Positions 10,066 to 20,109 of a stretch of 64,000 nucleotides of DNA are shown here, piece by piece (within the stretch, counting starts at the first letter, position 1; every line of letters begins with the position of its first letter). The stretch comes from Pseudenterobacter timonensis (GTDB taxonomy: Bacteria; Pseudomonadota; Gammaproteobacteria; Enterobacterales; Enterobacteriaceae), in contig NZ_FCOP01000010.1 in NCBI RefSeq assembly GCF_900021175.1, forward strand, positions 320,940 to 384,939, in the 5' to 3' direction. A model generated the notes under the pieces. It was not told the DNA's origin and ran no database searches. It worked only from the letters and a program-made list of their open reading frames with translations. Made by a program: the position numbers and the translations under genes.

Positions 10066-11061
10066 TCACTGCCATTTACGGTGGTAGGCGCCAAGCGTCG
10101 TCTGGGTGCCTTCGGACATTGCGCCGAGGGTCTCCATCCATGCCGGTTGCGGAGCATAGTTTTGCGGATCGGCCATGCAGCGGTCGATCGCCTGCCGCCA
10201 GACCTTCGCCACCTGGCTGACATAGGCCGGGCTGCGCTGACGTCCTTCGATTTTGACCGAAGCGATATTCGCCGCGAGCAGCTCGGGCAGCAGCTCCAGG
10301 GTGTTCAGGCTGGTGGGCTCTTCCAGAGCGTGATAGCGTGCGCCATCTACCAGATAGCGGCCTTTGCACAGCGTCGGGTAGCCCGCGTTTTCTCCGTCCT
10401 GATAGCGGTCGATCAGCACGTCGTTCAGACGCGACTCCAGCCCCTGCGGGGTCTGCTGCCAGCGCACAAAGCGGGCCGGGGAGCAGGCGCCCACGGTATT
10501 GGGCGATTCACCGGTTAAATAGGAGGAGAGGTAGCAGCGGCCTTCAGCCATGATGCACAGGCTGCCGAAGGCAAAGACCTCCAGCGGCACAGGCGTGACG
10601 CGCGCCAGCTGCTTAACCTGATGGATGGAGAGGACACGGGGTAGCACAACCCGGGACACGTCAAAGTGGCGATGGTAAAACCGCACGGCTTCTTCATTGG
10701 TGGCGGATGCCTGAACAGAGACATGGCGCTCAATATGCGGATAGCGAGATGCGGCATACTCCAGCATGGCAAGGTCGGCCAGAATCAGCGCGTCGGCCCC
10801 AAGCTGTGCCGCCATATCGACGGCGCGTTGCCAGCGGGCGTAACCGTCCGGATGCGCAAAGGTGTTGATAGCGATATGTAGCTTACGGCGGTGCTGGTGA
10901 ACGAAGGTGACGGCCTCCTGAAGCTTTTTCTCCGTAAAGTTAAGACCAGCAAAATGGCGGGCGTTAGTATCATCTTTCAGCCCGATATAGACCGCATCGG
11001 CGCCGTTTTCGATGGCCGCCTTAAGCGCCGGAAGGTTTCCGGCTGGGCAGAGCAGCTCCAT
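10066..11061 (-). CDS. ubiU: O2-independent ubiquinone hydroxylation protein UbiU
   Basis: This 331-residue U32-family (collagenase-like) partner of UbiV starts MELLCPAGNLPALKAAIENGADAVYIG. Fe-S ligand cysteines are in FGSLCIMAEGRCYLSSY, VGACSPARFV and TLCKGRYLVDGARY, matching the four-cysteine pattern of the family. It is the promoter-proximal gene of ubiUV and is divergent from ubiT, the lipid carrier of the same anaerobic pathway. Anaerobic induction is expected (FNR in E. coli), but no convincing FNR box was found in the 220-bp gap. Confidence 0.95.
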   Translation of the reverse strand: MELLCPAGNLPALKAAIENGADAVYIGLKDDTNARHFAGLNFTEKKLQEAVTFVHQHRRKLHIAINTFAHPDGYARWQRAVDMAAQLGADALILADLAMLEYAASRYPHIERHVSVQASATNEEAVRFYHRHFDVSRVVLPRVLSIHQVKQLARVTPVPLEVFAFGSLCIMAEGRCYLSSYLTGESPNTVGACSPARFVRWQQTPQGLESRLNDVLIDRYQDGENAGYPTLCKGRYLVDGARYHALEEPTSLNTLELLPELLAANIASVKIEGRQRSPAYVSQVAKVWRQAIDRCMADPQNYAPQPAWMETLGAMSEGTQTTLGAYHRKWQ

Positions 11062-11281
11062 AGTATTTCCTGACGTTCGCCGCCCCGGGGGGCGCATAAT
11101 TGTTAACGAACGAAGATTTTAATTAACCTGCATGCGACAATTTTTGATTTCAGGCAGTTAATGGCGTATTGATGACACCAATATTGGGCAAGGTCTGATG
11201 CCGGTTTGTTGATTTATGCCGCTATCACATCGGCAGGATATGGCAAAATGGCAGAACTATAGCTATCAGGGAGTAATGCTC
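11062..11281. promoter_or_regulatory. Divergent ubiU / ubiT control region
   Basis: This 220-bp gap holds the promoters of both units. Visible elements are an inverted repeat TATTG-N7-CAATA (11167-11183) and the palindrome CAATATTG (11179-11186). An FNR site (TTGAT-N4-ATCAA) would be expected, but the best candidate, TTGATGACACCAAT, matches only its left half. Confidence 0.45.
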
Positions 11282-11806
11282 GTGCTGGATAAACTGCGTT
11301 CACGTCTCGTACAATTTGGCCCGTCAATGTTAAGCGTGCCGGTTAAGCTGGCGCCCTTTGCGCTCAAGCGTCAGGTGCTGGAGCAGGTTTTACACTGGCA
11401 GTTCCGGCAGGCGCTGGAAGAGGGCGAACTCGAGTTTCTGAAAGGCCGCTGGCTGAGTATTCACGTGCGCGATATCGGGCTGCGCTGGTATACCTCCGTG
11501 GAAGAGGATCGCCTGATTGTCCGTGAATTTGCCGAGGCCGACGTGAGCTTCAGCGCCGATGCCAGCGATCTGCTGATGATCGCCGCCCGCAAGCAGGACC
11601 CGGATACGCTCTTTTTCCAGCGCCGTCTGGTGATCGAAGGCGATACCGAGTTGGGCCTGTACGTCAAAAATTTGATGGATGCCATTGAACTGGATCAGAT
11701 GCCGAAGCCGCTGCGCGCGGTGCTGATGCAAATGGCTGATTTCGTTGAGGCGGGGTTAAAAACATCGCCGGATACTAAACATAATTCTGTAGGTGAGCCA
11801 TGCTGA
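11282..11806 (+). CDS. ubiT: Ubiquinone anaerobic biosynthesis accessory factor UbiT
   Basis: This 174-residue SCP2-domain protein is thought to bind the polyprenyl intermediates for UbiUV. The start is set to the GTG at 11282 (MLDKLRSRLVQFGP) because GGGAG ends 8 bases upstream and the length then equals that of E. coli UbiT. An ATG six bases earlier is too close to that ribosome site. Conserved SCP2-like stretches include WLSIHVRDIGLRW and RRLVIEGDTELGLYVKNLMDAIE. It overlaps yhbS by 7 bases. Confidence 0.93.
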   Translation: MLDKLRSRLVQFGPSMLSVPVKLAPFALKRQVLEQVLHWQFRQALEEGELEFLKGRWLSIHVRDIGLRWYTSVEEDRLIVREFAEADVSFSADASDLLMIAARKQDPDTLFFQRRLVIEGDTELGLYVKNLMDAIELDQMPKPLRAVLMQMADFVEAGLKTSPDTKHNSVGEPC

Positions 11807-12303
11807 TTCGAGTCGAAATAGGCATTGATGCCCCCGGCATTGATGCGCTGCTGCGCCGTTCTTTTCCTGGCGAAGCCGAAGCCCAACTGGTGCACGACCT
11901 TCGTGAGGATGGTCTGATTACCCTGGGCCTGGTCGCCACTGATGATGAAGGTCAGGTGGTGGGCTACGTGGCGTTTAGTCCTGTCTCCGTCCACGGCGAA
12001 GAGTTGCAGTGGGTGGGGATGGCGCCGCTGGCGGTAGATGAAAATTACCGCGGACAAGGTCTGGCGCGTCAGCTGGTCTATGAAGGGCTGGATTCGCTTA
12101 ACGAATTTGGCTACGCGGCGGTGGTCGCGCTGGGCGATCCCGCTTTCTACAGCCGTTTAGGGTTTGAGCAGGCTGCGCACTACGACCTGCACTGCCGCTG
12201 GCCGGGTACGGAGACGGCATTCCAGGTGCATCGCCTGGCGGACGATGCGCTGAACGGCGTATGCGGGCTCGTGGAGTATCACGATCATTTCAATCGGTTT
12301 TGA
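11800..12303 (+). CDS. yhbS: GNAT-family N-acetyltransferase YhbS
   Basis: This 167-residue protein has the GNAT fold. The acetyl-CoA-binding motif is [23 protein letters not shown], and [14 protein letters not shown] follows toward the C-terminus. The acceptor is unknown. It overlaps the end of ubiT by 7 bases and is therefore probably co-translated with it. Its 3' end overlaps the convergent yhbQ by 14 bases. Length equals that of the E. coli protein. Confidence 0.93.
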   Translation: MLIRVEIGIDAPGIDALLRRSFPGEAEAQLVHDLREDGLITLGLVATDDEGQVVGYVAFSPVSVHGEELQWVGMAPLAVDENYRGQGLARQLVYEGLDSLNEFGYAAVVALGDPAFYSRLGFEQAAHYDLHCRWPGTETAFQVHRLADDALNGVCGLVEYHDHFNRF

Positions 12304-12619
12304 GCAGGCGCTCGCGTAGCGCCTCAAAAGACCCATCCCCGGCGACGAGGCGCTCTTTCTGAGGCTTCGTCAGCTGTTTCACGCGGTACTCCAGCTTTAG
12401 CGCCAGTGAGCGTTCACCAACCGGTGCGGAAAAGGCCAGGGTCAGCGTCCCCTTACCCCGCAGCGCCTTTGCCCCTTTTCCTGTCTGATGCTCGACGAAA
12501 CGCCGGGCCACGTCGGTAGTTATACCGGTATAGAGCGCATTGTCAGCTGTACGGACAAGATAGAGAAACCAGCACACGGTAGCGAGAGTCGTTATGGTAA
12601 GGTGAGTGCACCTTAGCAT
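12290..12619 (-). CDS. yhbQ: GIY-YIG domain protein YhbQ
   Basis: This is a small GIY-YIG nuclease-superfamily protein (UPF0213). The core [24 protein letters not shown] gives the GIY-YIG-like pair, followed by [11 protein letters not shown]. Its cellular role is uncertain; DNA-damage functions are proposed for the family. The start is uncertain: an ATG at 12619 gives 109 residues and a GTG at 12577 gives 95, close to the 100 of E. coli, but neither has a good ribosome site. It is divergent from yhbP and convergent with yhbS. Confidence 0.85.
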   Translation of the reverse strand: MLRCTHLTITTLATVCWFLYLVRTADNALYTGITTDVARRFVEHQTGKGAKALRGKGTLTLAFSAPVGERSLALKLEYRVKQLTKPQKERLVAGDGSFEALRERLLKTD

Positions 12620-12633
12620 GGGAGGGAAGCAAA

Positions 12634-13068
12634 ATGGAAACACTCGCAGCCATTAACCGCTGGCTGGCGAAACAGCATGTCGTCACCTGGTGCGTCAGTT
12701 GTGATGGGGAGCTCTGGTGCGCCAACGCCTTTTATTACTACGATCCGGTTCGCGTGGCCTTTTACGTCATGAGCGACGAAAAAACGCGTCACTCACAGAT
12801 GACCGGCGAACGTACCCATGTAGCGGGCACCGTTAACGGGCAGCCAAAAACCGTCGCGCTGATCCGCGGCGTGCAGTTTAAAGGTGAGATCCGGCGTCTG
12901 GAGGGGGAGGAAAGCGACGCGATACGTAAGCACTATCTTCGCCGCTTTCCGGTTGCCGTGGCGCTGTCAGCCCCGCTGTGGGAAATCCGTCCCGATGAAC
13001 TTAAGTTCACCGACAACACCCTCGGCTTTGGTAAAAAGCTCTGCTGGTTACGCGCCGAGCAGGCGTAA
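12634..13068 (+). CDS. yhbP: UPF0306 protein YhbP
   Basis: This 144-residue protein has a predicted FMN-binding split-barrel fold, related to pyridoxamine-phosphate-oxidase-like proteins. The recognisable parts are [20 protein letters not shown] at the N-terminus and [20 protein letters not shown] in the middle. The function is unknown. Its last 21 bases overlap the convergent yhbO. Confidence 0.92.
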   Translation: METLAAINRWLAKQHVVTWCVSCDGELWCANAFYYYDPVRVAFYVMSDEKTRHSQMTGERTHVAGTVNGQPKTVALIRGVQFKGEIRRLEGEESDAIRKHYLRRFPVAVALSAPLWEIRPDELKFTDNTLGFGKKLCWLRAEQA

Positions 13069-13566
13069 CGCCTCGCGATTAAAGGCGGGCAGGTCGTCAG
13101 GAGTACGGCTGGTCACGATCTGATCGTTATCTACCACCACTTCCTGATCGTGGAACTCCGCGCCGGCGTTTTTCAGATCGATAACGATCGGTTTGACGGC
13201 GGTAAGCTTACGCCCGCGTACCACTTCGGCGCTGATCAGCAGCTGTGGACCGTGGCAAATGGCAAAGACCGGCTTGCCGCTCGCGACAAAATCCCGGGTA
13301 AAAGTTACAAAACGCTCGTCACCGCGCAGCGCATCTGGTGAATGGCCGCCGGGCAGCAGCAGGGCGTCAAATTCCGCCGGACGTACCTCGTCAATGGTTT
13401 TGTCGATGGTCACGCTGGCTTCGCCCTTATGGCCTTTCACGGTTTTACCCGCCTCTTTTTCAATAGTAATCACCTCGTGTCCCGCTTTGCGGAACGCCTC
13501 GGCGGGCGAGGTAAATTCTGAATCTTCAAACTCGTCGGTGATCAAGACTGCAATTTTCTTGCTCAT
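13048..13566 (-). CDS. yhbO: DJ-1/PfpI family protein YhbO
   Basis: This 172-residue DJ-1/PfpI protein is linked in E. coli to stress resistance and reported to have glyoxalase or deglycase-type activity (the latter is debated). The nucleophile elbow [10 protein letters not shown] places the catalytic cysteine at position 104, and the acidic partner region is [10 protein letters not shown]. The start [13 protein letters not shown] is supported by AGGAAG upstream. It is a monocistronic unit convergent with yhbP. Confidence 0.95.
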   Translation of the reverse strand: MSKKIAVLITDEFEDSEFTSPAEAFRKAGHEVITIEKEAGKTVKGHKGEASVTIDKTIDEVRPAEFDALLLPGGHSPDALRGDERFVTFTRDFVASGKPVFAICHGPQLLISAEVVRGRKLTAVKPIVIDLKNAGAEFHDQEVVVDNDQIVTSRTPDDLPAFNREALRLLGA

Positions 13567-13696
13567 ACTTCCTCCGTTGTTATCTCTTCAGACAGATAAT
13601 TCTCCCGTTCTGGTAAATAATTACCTGATGCAGACTATTAAGTGTGGTTGAGCAGGCTGAAATCGCAAACGGACAATTCCGCAAAGGGGAGAGATG

Positions 13697-14341
13697 ATGA
13701 GTCAGGTGTTAATCACAGGCGCCACCGGGCTGGTGGGCAACCACTTGCTGCGGATGCTAATCCCTTCGGGTAAAGTGAACTATATCGCTGCTCCCACCCG
13801 TCGCCCGCTGGGAGGGATCGACGGCGTCTTTAATCCTCACGATCCGCAGCTGACCGATGCGCTGGCGATGGTGAAAGATCCTATTGATATCGCTTTCTGC
13901 TGTCTGGGGACCACCCGGCGCGAAGCGGGCAGTAAAGAGGCTTTTATTCATGCTGATTACACGCTGGTGGTGGATACCGCTCTTACCGCCAGGAAGCTGG
14001 GCGCTAAACATTTTCTGGTGGTGAGTGCGATGGGCGCCAGCGAAAGCTCCCATTTTTTCTACAACAAAGTGAAAGGGAAAATGGAGGCGGCGTTGATCGC
14101 GCAGAGGTGGGAACGGTTAACGATTGTCCGCCCTTCCATGCTGCTGGGCGATCGTGAAAAGCACCGTTTCAGCGAATCTCTTTTTGCCCCACTGTTCCAG
14201 CTTCTGCCGGGGAACTGGAAATCGATCGAGGCACGGGACGTGGCGCGCGCCATGATGAAAGAGGCTTTTTCTCCTTCCCGGGAGGGGGTGACGATTATCC
14301 CATCGGCAAAACTGCGTGAAATTGCCAGGGGCGAGGCGTAA
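13697..14341 (+). CDS. yraR: NAD(P)-binding protein YraR
   Basis: This is a 214-residue Rossmann-fold protein of the extended/atypical SDR type (NAD(P)-binding motif [13 protein letters not shown]; later [23 protein letters not shown] and RPSMLLGDR). The function is unknown. Two adjacent ATGs (13694, 13697) are possible; the second is 5 bases from AGGGGAG and is preferred. It is divergent from yhbO and probably in one unit with yraQ, 40 bases downstream. Confidence 0.93.
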   Translation: MSQVLITGATGLVGNHLLRMLIPSGKVNYIAAPTRRPLGGIDGVFNPHDPQLTDALAMVKDPIDIAFCCLGTTRREAGSKEAFIHADYTLVVDTALTARKLGAKHFLVVSAMGASESSHFFYNKVKGKMEAALIAQRWERLTIVRPSMLLGDREKHRFSESLFAPLFQLLPGNWKSIEARDVARAMMKEAFSPSREGVTIIPSAKLREIARGEA

Positions 14342-14381
14342 TATCCGGGGGCAAAATTCACTCAATTCCCCGGGATAGGTT

Positions 14382-15419
14382 ATGGCTGGTCAGTCTTCAT
14401 CTCAGGCGGCGCCCCACGTTCAGTGGTGGAAACCCGCGCTTTTTCTGCTCGTTGTTCTTGTTGGTCTCTGGTATGTGAAGTGGCAGCCCTACTATGGCAA
14501 AGCCTTCACCGCCGCCGAAACGCACAGTATCGGCAAATCGATTCTTGCTAACGGCGATCCCAGCCCGCTTAAGGCGGCCTGGGATTACGCGATGGTTTAC
14601 TTTCTCGCCGTCTGGAAAGCGGCCGTGCTGGGGGTATTGCTGGGCTCGCTTATTCAGGTGCTGATCCCGCGCGACTGGTTGATGCGCACCCTCGGACAGC
14701 CACGCTTCCAGGGAACGCTGCTGGGGACGATCTTCTCTCTGCCCGGAATGATGTGCACCTGCTGCGCGGCGCCGGTCGCCGCCGGCATGCGCCGCCAGCG
14801 CGTGTCGATGGGTGGCGCGCTGGCGTTCTGGATGGGCAACCCGCTGCTCAACCCGGCCACGCTGGTCTTTATGGGCTTTGTGCTCGGCTGGCATTTTGCG
14901 CTGATCAGGCTGGTGGCCGGGCTGCTCACCGTGCTGGTGGTCGCCTCGCTGGTGCAGTATCTGGTGAAAGAGCGCGATCTGCCTGCTGCCACGGTTGAAA
15001 CAAGCGCCGTTGAGCCGCAGGGGAGTTTTATGGCCCGCTGGAGCCGGGCGCTGTGGCAGCTTTTCTGGAGCACTATCCCGGTCTACATCCTGGCAGTACT
15101 GGCGCTGGGGGCCGCGCGCGTCTGGCTCTTCCCTCATGCGGATGGCGCCATTGACAACACCCTGCTGTGGGTGGTGGCGATGGCGATTGCCGGCTGCCTG
15201 TTTGTGATCCCGACCGCCGCCGAGATCCCGATTGTGCAGACGATGATGCTGGCAGGGATGGGCACCGCCCCCGCGCTGGCGCTGTTGATTACCTTGCCTG
15301 CGGTCAGCCTGCCGTCGCTGATTATGCTGCACAAAGCTTTCCCGGCGAAAGCCCTGTGGCTTACCGGCGCGCTGGTGGCGTTAAGTGGGGTGATAGTGGG
15401 AAGTATTGCGCTGCTTTAA
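14382..15419 (+). CDS. yraQ: Predicted permease YraQ
   Basis: This 345-residue multi-spanning membrane protein of the YraQ (DUF318) permease family has about eight hydrophobic segments. A distinctive motif is MMCTCCAAPVAAGMRRQ, with three cysteines at the end of a membrane segment, followed by GGALAFWMGNPLLNPATL and later PTAAEIPIVQTMM. Relatives occur near metal/thiol genes, so metal or thiol-linked transport is possible, but the substrate is unknown. It is paired with yraR as in E. coli and followed by a single palindromic repeat. Confidence 0.9.
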   Translation: MAGQSSSQAAPHVQWWKPALFLLVVLVGLWYVKWQPYYGKAFTAAETHSIGKSILANGDPSPLKAAWDYAMVYFLAVWKAAVLGVLLGSLIQVLIPRDWLMRTLGQPRFQGTLLGTIFSLPGMMCTCCAAPVAAGMRRQRVSMGGALAFWMGNPLLNPATLVFMGFVLGWHFALIRLVAGLLTVLVVASLVQYLVKERDLPAATVETSAVEPQGSFMARWSRALWQLFWSTIPVYILAVLALGAARVWLFPHADGAIDNTLLWVVAMAIAGCLFVIPTAAEIPIVQTMMLAGMGTAPALALLITLPAVSLPSLIMLHKAFPAKALWLTGALVALSGVIVGSIALL

Positions 15420-15433
15420 CGTTGACGGGCAGT

Positions 15434-15457
15434 TCCCTCTCCCCGCAGGGAGAGGGT
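15434..15457. repeat. Short GC-rich palindrome between yraQ and dolP
   Basis: CCCTCTCCCCGCAGGGAGAGGG-type core without the outer arms, between two convergent genes. It is the smallest member of the repeat family and could serve as a bidirectional mRNA 3'-end hairpin. Confidence 0.75.
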
Positions 15458-15467
15458 TAACGACTGT

Positions 15468-16043
15468 TTATTTAATATAGGTAAACGCCGTCGTCACGTG
15501 CTTCACGCCGCTGACGCGGCTGGCGATATCCGCCGCGGCTTTACCTTCGCGGTCGGTTACCAGACCCAGCAGGAACACCTCGCCATTTTCCGTGGTGACC
15601 TTCACGTTTGAGGATTTCACCTGGTCGCTGCCGAGAAGCTGCGAGCGTACTTTAGTGGTGATCCAGGTATCTGACGACGCGGTGCCGAGGCTAATCGGCT
15701 GACCCTGGCGGATCTCGTTAAACACCTCGGTGGCACCCTCTACACCCATAGCGATCTGCTTCGCGCGGGAGGCGAGATCCGGGTTCGGCGCCTGGCCGAC
15801 CAGCAGCACTTTGCCCTGATAGGCGGTGACGTTAATACGCGCCTCTTTCTTGATTTGCTCGTCTTTCGACAGAGCGCTATTGACGCGCAGCTCCAGCGTG
15901 CCGTCATCAACCTGCGTTCCAACAGTGCGCGGATCGGTCGCCGCCTTGGTGCCGACCGCGGCGGTGCCAACGACGGCCGCCGCGACGCATCCCTGAAGCA
16001 GCAGCGCAGAAATAAGGACTGCGAGGGGCGAAAAGGCCTTCAT
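15468..16043 (-). CDS. dolP: Outer-membrane lipoprotein DolP (division and OM stress-associated)
   Basis: This 191-residue lipoprotein with two BON domains binds anionic phospholipid, locates at the division site and supports outer-membrane integrity. The signal MKAFSPLAVLISALLLQGC gives Cys19 as the lipidated residue. BON1 spans about 45-115 (RINVTAYQGKVLLVGQAPN) and BON2 about 120-190 (VKVTTENGEVFLLGLVTD). It is the last gene of lpoA-yraN-diaA-dolP, 9 bases after diaA. E. coli dolP also has a sigma-E promoter; I did not assign one here. Confidence 0.96.
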   Translation of the reverse strand: MKAFSPLAVLISALLLQGCVAAAVVGTAAVGTKAATDPRTVGTQVDDGTLELRVNSALSKDEQIKKEARINVTAYQGKVLLVGQAPNPDLASRAKQIAMGVEGATEVFNEIRQGQPISLGTASSDTWITTKVRSQLLGSDQVKSSNVKVTTENGEVFLLGLVTDREGKAAADIASRVSGVKHVTTAFTYIK

Positions 16044-16052
16044 GTGTACTCC

Positions 16053-16643
16053 TTAATCATCCTGGTGAGGGAAAAGCGTGTTATCGATCAGATCGCAAAG
16101 GCAGTTCACCGTCAGCATATGCATCTCCTGAATGCGCGCGCTGCGATGAGAGGGAATACGAATTTCCACATCCTGCGGCCCTAACAGACCCGCCAGCTCG
16201 CCGCCGTCATAGCCGGTTAACGCCACGATAGTCATATCGCGGGTGACGGCGGCTTCAACGGCCTTGACGATGTCGCGGCTGTTACCACGTGTGGAAATCG
16301 CCAGCAGAACATCGCCCGCATGGCCCAGCGCCCGCACCTGTTTAGCGTAAATCTCATCGTGCAGGCGATCGTTTGCAATCGCCGTTAAGACCACGTTATC
16401 CGTATTAAGTGCGATCGCCGGCAGGCTTGGACGTTCAGTTTCAAAGCGGTTAATCATACTGGCAGCAAAATGCTGTGCGTTGGCGGCGGAGGTACCATTG
16501 CCACAACAGAGGATTTTGTTGCCGTTAAGCAGGGACTGTACCAGCGTCATCGCTGCGCGGGAAATGGCATCCGGCAGCGCTTCCGCTGCTGCAATCTGGG
16601 TCTGAATGCTTTCCGTAAAGCAAACCTTAATTCTTTCGAGCAC
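16053..16643 (-). CDS. diaA: DnaA initiator-associating protein DiaA
   Basis: This 196-residue SIS-domain tetramer binds DnaA and promotes its assembly at oriC, securing timely replication starts. The SIS motif is [16 protein letters not shown], and the phosphosugar-isomerase-like loop [13 protein letters not shown] is present. Length is as in E. coli. It lies 21 bases after yraN and just before dolP in the same operon. Confidence 0.96.
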   Translation of the reverse strand: MLERIKVCFTESIQTQIAAAEALPDAISRAAMTLVQSLLNGNKILCCGNGTSAANAQHFAASMINRFETERPSLPAIALNTDNVVLTAIANDRLHDEIYAKQVRALGHAGDVLLAISTRGNSRDIVKAVEAAVTRDMTIVALTGYDGGELAGLLGPQDVEIRIPSHRSARIQEMHMLTVNCLCDLIDNTLFPHQDD

Positions 16644-16664
16644 GATATCCCTTTGAAATCTTAA

Positions 16665-17060
16665 TTATGCATCTTCGCCGAAGGCGTTTTTGTACCATTC
16701 AACGTCGTTTCCGGTGAAGGCTACCACATCGAATCGGCAATCCACAGTATCAAAACTCCCATTATGGCGGGTAAGCCACAAGAGGGCAGTCTGTAATAAT
16801 TTATGTTGTTTGGCGGCCGTCACGCTGGCCGCCGCGCCGCCGAAACGCGACGAGCGGCGGTAGCGCACTTCGATAAACACCGTGGTGCGACCCTCTTTCA
16901 TAATCAGGTCGATTTCGCCGCCGCGCCCACGGACGTTGGCGGCGATAAAACGCAGTCCCTTGCCTTCCAGCCAGCGACGCGCTTTTAACTCCCACGCCTC
17001 GCCGGCCTGCTTAGGGCTTAACTGGCCGGGACAATCTCTCCCTGCTGGTATTTGAGCCAC
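16665..17060 (-). CDS. yraN: UPF0102 protein YraN
   Basis: This 131-residue protein has a predicted endonuclease-like (PD-(D/E)XK) fold. The nuclease-like residues lie in [24 protein letters not shown]; the usual final Lys of ExK is Arg here. The role is unknown. Its start region overlaps the 3' end of lpoA by 43 bases on the same strand in another frame, an arrangement also known from E. coli, so coupled translation is likely. Confidence 0.93.
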   Translation of the reverse strand: MAQIPAGRDCPGQLSPKQAGEAWELKARRWLEGKGLRFIAANVRGRGGEIDLIMKEGRTTVFIEVRYRRSSRFGGAAASVTAAKQHKLLQTALLWLTRHNGSFDTVDCRFDVVAFTGNDVEWYKNAFGEDA

Positions 17061-19183
17061 GATAACTTCCTGTTAATGACGCAATTTTCGTTAGCGGTGA
17101 GGTCCCCGGTATTGCCGTTCAGCTCAAAGCCAGGCACCTGGCGCATCTGGGTGAAGTGATTAGCCAACGCCCACGCATCGACGCCCATGGCATACAGACG
17201 CGCCAGCGAGTAGTCGTTATTGACCGTGCTCAGTGCCTGCTGCATCAGGGAGGGGCTGCTGCCCGCCAGCATCGGAATTTCGCTGTACTGTAGCCCGTCC
17301 ATCTCCAGACGGAAGTCCGGTCCGGCGGTACCCTGGGCGCTGCGCGAGCTGGCGTAGAGCGTTGTCGCGCTCTGGCTACCGTTGCGCATGGCGATCATCG
17401 GCTTGATAAAGGCGATCTCTTCCGGCGTGGCGACGATGTAGGCGGCATCGACGTTACCGCCGCCGCTGATTTGCGCCTCGCTCGGCGGCGCAGGAATGGT
17501 CAGGTCACCGATGGTGACAGCCTCCTGCTGCGGCAGGCTGGCGGCGATGGGGCTGCCGGTAAGGGCAATACCCGCGCCGCCATTTACGCCCGCTCTCAGT
17601 TCAGAAGCGGAACCAAACTTCTGCGCCAGTACGACCCCCCCGCCCAGGCGCTTCCATTCGTCGGCAAAAGCGTTAGCGACACGATCGCCAAAGGAACTGC
17701 GCGGGATCAGCAACAGCGGAGCCTGTTTACCCTGATCGTGGATATGACGCGCCGCATCGCGGGCCTCATCCTCCGGGGAGAGGGCAAAATAGCAGATATT
17801 CGCCCGGTTCTGCACCTGCTCCGGCTGGTTAAGCGCCAGCACGTTTAGCGAGGTGTTGCTTTTCATCAGCGCTTCTACGTTATTTTTCAGCAGCGGGCCG
17901 ACCACAATGCTGGCGCCATCCTGCTGCACCTGCGCCAGTATCTGATCGAGCGGCTGAGCGCTGGTGTCATAGATCTTCAGCTCGGCGCCCGGGCTGGCGG
18001 CGGTAACTGCCTGTGCAGGCGCTACGGACGGCTGGGAGGGCGCTGGCGTTACGGCATCGCCTGGCTGCGTCGCTGGCGCTGGCGCGGCAGGAGCGGTAGC
18101 CTCCGCTGGAGCAGCTGGAGCAGCTGGAGCAGCTGGAGCAGCTGGAGCAGCTGGAGCAGCAGCAGGCGGTGTGGTTGGGGCAGTAACCGGATTCTGGCGA
18201 GTCCCTTCCGGCGACTGGGCGGTCGTCAGATCGGCGGTTTCTGCGGCCGAGGGGCTTACCACGTCGTTGACGTTAGCCGCCTGCGCGGCCTGCTCCGGCA
18301 CGGCGCTACCCGCGACGGCGGCGGTGCCGTTTTTCGCCGCTTCAAAGCCCTGGCGGATAGTACGGCCAAAGACCGCAGCCTGGCCATTTAGCGGCAGAAG
18401 TAGCGCGATTCTGGCTGTCGAGGCTGGCTTAAAGTTTTGCACGTTCGCCAGCTGCGACGGCAGCATCTTCGCTCCGGGGTTTTGCGGATAACGGGTGCGC
18501 CAGTCGCTAATCCCCGCCTTCAGCATCGCCGGATCGTTGCGGTTGTTGAACCACATCTGTTGAAGATCGATCCAGCCCTGCAGTACGTTTTCGTCGGCGT
18601 TAATGACCAGCGCCTGCGCTTGCGCCTGGGTCATGCCAGAGAGGGCCTGCCAGGTGGCGTCGATATTTTTCTGTTTCTCCGCGCCGCTCAGCAGCGGCTC
18701 CTGGGCAACCAGGGCGCGCAGCAGCGTCAGGGAAGGGCGACCCTGTTCAGCGGTAATACCCGCCTGCCAGAATCGCGCCTGCTGGTTTTTATCCAGCGCG
18801 CTGAGATCGATATCCCCAAGGGCTTTTTTGGCGCCAGCATAATCTTTCTGCGCAATTTTCAGCTCGGCATCCAGCAGCGACCGTTCACGCCGCTGGGTGT
18901 CGGTGAGATCCTGAGGTAGCTGGTTAAACAGCTCAGAAGCCTGCTGGGTTTTGCCCTCCTGGATGAGTGCACGAATGGCGAGTAATTGCCAGTTGATCCT
19001 GGTATCATCGGAACTCTGCGACATCTGTTGCAGATAAAAGCCCGAATCAGCCTGTGCCGACCCCTGCATATGGGCTGTGCTTTGGTCGGGCGCCTGGGTG
19101 CCGCAGCCGGCGAAAATCAGGGCTGCCAGCACAAGGGGAAGGCTGCGCGTGGCTTTTTTTCGTAGAAACGTTAAGGGTACCAT
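17018..19183 (-). CDS. lpoA: Penicillin-binding protein activator LpoA
   Basis: This 721-residue outer-membrane lipoprotein reaches through the periplasm to activate the peptidoglycan synthase PBP1A. The ATG at 19183 gives a lipoprotein signal ending in LIFAGC (Cys27); the longer upstream frame would spoil it. A TPR-like N-domain (about 40-250) is followed by a long Pro/Ala/Thr-rich insertion containing (Pro-Ala-Ala)n and then the periplasmic-binding-protein-like C-domain (about 420-720). The first gene of the lpoA-yraN-diaA-dolP unit, it is divergent from rsmI with only 62 bp between starts. Confidence 0.95.
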   Translation of the reverse strand: MVPLTFLRKKATRSLPLVLAALIFAGCGTQAPDQSTAHMQGSAQADSGFYLQQMSQSSDDTRINWQLLAIRALIQEGKTQQASELFNQLPQDLTDTQRRERSLLDAELKIAQKDYAGAKKALGDIDLSALDKNQQARFWQAGITAEQGRPSLTLLRALVAQEPLLSGAEKQKNIDATWQALSGMTQAQAQALVINADENVLQGWIDLQQMWFNNRNDPAMLKAGISDWRTRYPQNPGAKMLPSQLANVQNFKPASTARIALLLPLNGQAAVFGRTIRQGFEAAKNGTAAVAGSAVPEQAAQAANVNDVVSPSAAETADLTTAQSPEGTRQNPVTAPTTPPAAAPAAPAAPAAPAAPAAPAEATAPAAPAPATQPGDAVTPAPSQPSVAPAQAVTAASPGAELKIYDTSAQPLDQILAQVQQDGASIVVGPLLKNNVEALMKSNTSLNVLALNQPEQVQNRANICYFALSPEDEARDAARHIHDQGKQAPLLLIPRSSFGDRVANAFADEWKRLGGGVVLAQKFGSASELRAGVNGGAGIALTGSPIAASLPQQEAVTIGDLTIPAPPSEAQISGGGNVDAAYIVATPEEIAFIKPMIAMRNGSQSATTLYASSRSAQGTAGPDFRLEMDGLQYSEIPMLAGSSPSLMQQALSTVNNDYSLARLYAMGVDAWALANHFTQMRQVPGFELNGNTGDLTANENCVINRKLSWLKYQQGEIVPAS
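18111..18155. repeat. 9-bp tandem repeat inside lpoA
   Basis: Five perfect copies of GCAGCTGGA, flanked by partial copies, encode (Pro-Ala-Ala)n on the minus strand. Because the unit is three codons, copy-number change would lengthen or shorten the linker between the two LpoA domains without a frameshift. Confidence 0.9.
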
Positions 19184-19245
19184 ACTGTATCCAGTGATAT
19201 TTTTTACGCAATGCTCAATATTAAATCGGCAATACGGACGAAACA

Positions 19246-20109
19246 ATGAAACAACACGAAACGGCAGAGAATTCTCAGGGCCAGCTTTATATTGTACCTA
19301 CTCCTATCGGGAATTTGTCTGATATTACCCAACGTGCGCTTACCGTATTGCAAGAGGTTGATTTAATTGCCGCTGAAGATACCCGCCACACCGGTCTGCT
19401 GCTTCAGCATTTCGCTATTAACGCCCGTCTTTTCGCCCTGCACGATCACAATGAGCAACAAAAAGCCGAAACGCTGGTGGCGAAGCTAAAAGAAGGAGTG
19501 AACATCGCGCTGGTTTCCGATGCGGGTACGCCGCTGATCAACGATCCGGGCTATCATCTGGTGCGCACCTGCCGTGAAGCGGGCATCCGCGTGGTGCCGC
19601 TGCCGGGGCCGTGTGCTGCGATTGCCGCATTAAGCGCGGCGGGGCTGCCGTCCGATCGTTTCTGCTACGAAGGTTTTCTGCCCGCCAAATCGAAAGGCCG
19701 TCGCGACGTGCTTAAAGAACTGGAAGCGGAGCCGCGCACGCTTATTTTCTATGAATCCACGCACCGCCTGCTGGAAAGTCTGGAAGATATGGTGACCGTC
19801 TGGGGACCCTCCCGCTACGTGGTGCTGGCGCGCGAGCTGACCAAAACCTGGGAAACCATCCATGGTGCGCCGGTGGGCGAACTGCTGGCCTGGGTCAAGG
19901 AAGATGAGAACCGCCGTAAGGGGGAGATGGTGCTAATTGTCGAAGGCCATAAGGCGGAAGATGACGCGTTACCTGCCGATGCCCTGCGTACCCTGGCGCT
20001 GCTGCAGGCGGAACTGCCGCTCAAAAAAGCCGCCGCGCTTGCTGCCGAAATCCACGGCGTGAAGAAAAACGCCCTGTATAAGCACGCGCTGGAGCAGCAG
20101 GGGGAGTAA
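19246..20109 (+). CDS. rsmI: 16S rRNA (cytidine(1402)-2'-O)-methyltransferase RsmI
   Basis: This 287-residue SAM-dependent enzyme 2'-O-methylates C1402 in the 16S decoding centre. It has a tetrapyrrole-methylase-like fold: [18 protein letters not shown] at the N-terminus, [32 protein letters not shown] and [18 protein letters not shown] are family hallmarks. The start [23 protein letters not shown] matches the family. It is divergent from lpoA. An open frame continues past the stop (see next entry). Confidence 0.97.
   Translation: MKQHETAENSQGQLYIVPTPIGNLSDITQRALTVLQEVDLIAAEDTRHTGLLLQHFAINARLFALHDHNEQQKAETLVAKLKEGVNIALVSDAGTPLINDPGYHLVRTCREAGIRVVPLPGPCAAIAALSAAGLPSDRFCYEGFLPAKSKGRRDVLKELEAEPRTLIFYESTHRLLESLEDMVTVWGPSRYVVLARELTKTWETIHGAPVGELLAWVKEDENRRKGEMVLIVEGHKAEDDALPADALRTLALLQAELPLKKAAALAAEIHGVKKNALYKHALEQQGE

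Noticed and set aside
11167..11183. FNR box between ubiU and ubiT
   Set aside because: TTGATGACACCAAT matches only the left half-site; kept only as an inverted repeat.
14397..15332. 311-codon open frame antisense to yraQ
   Set aside because: His/Arg/Gln-rich shadow of a membrane-protein gene.
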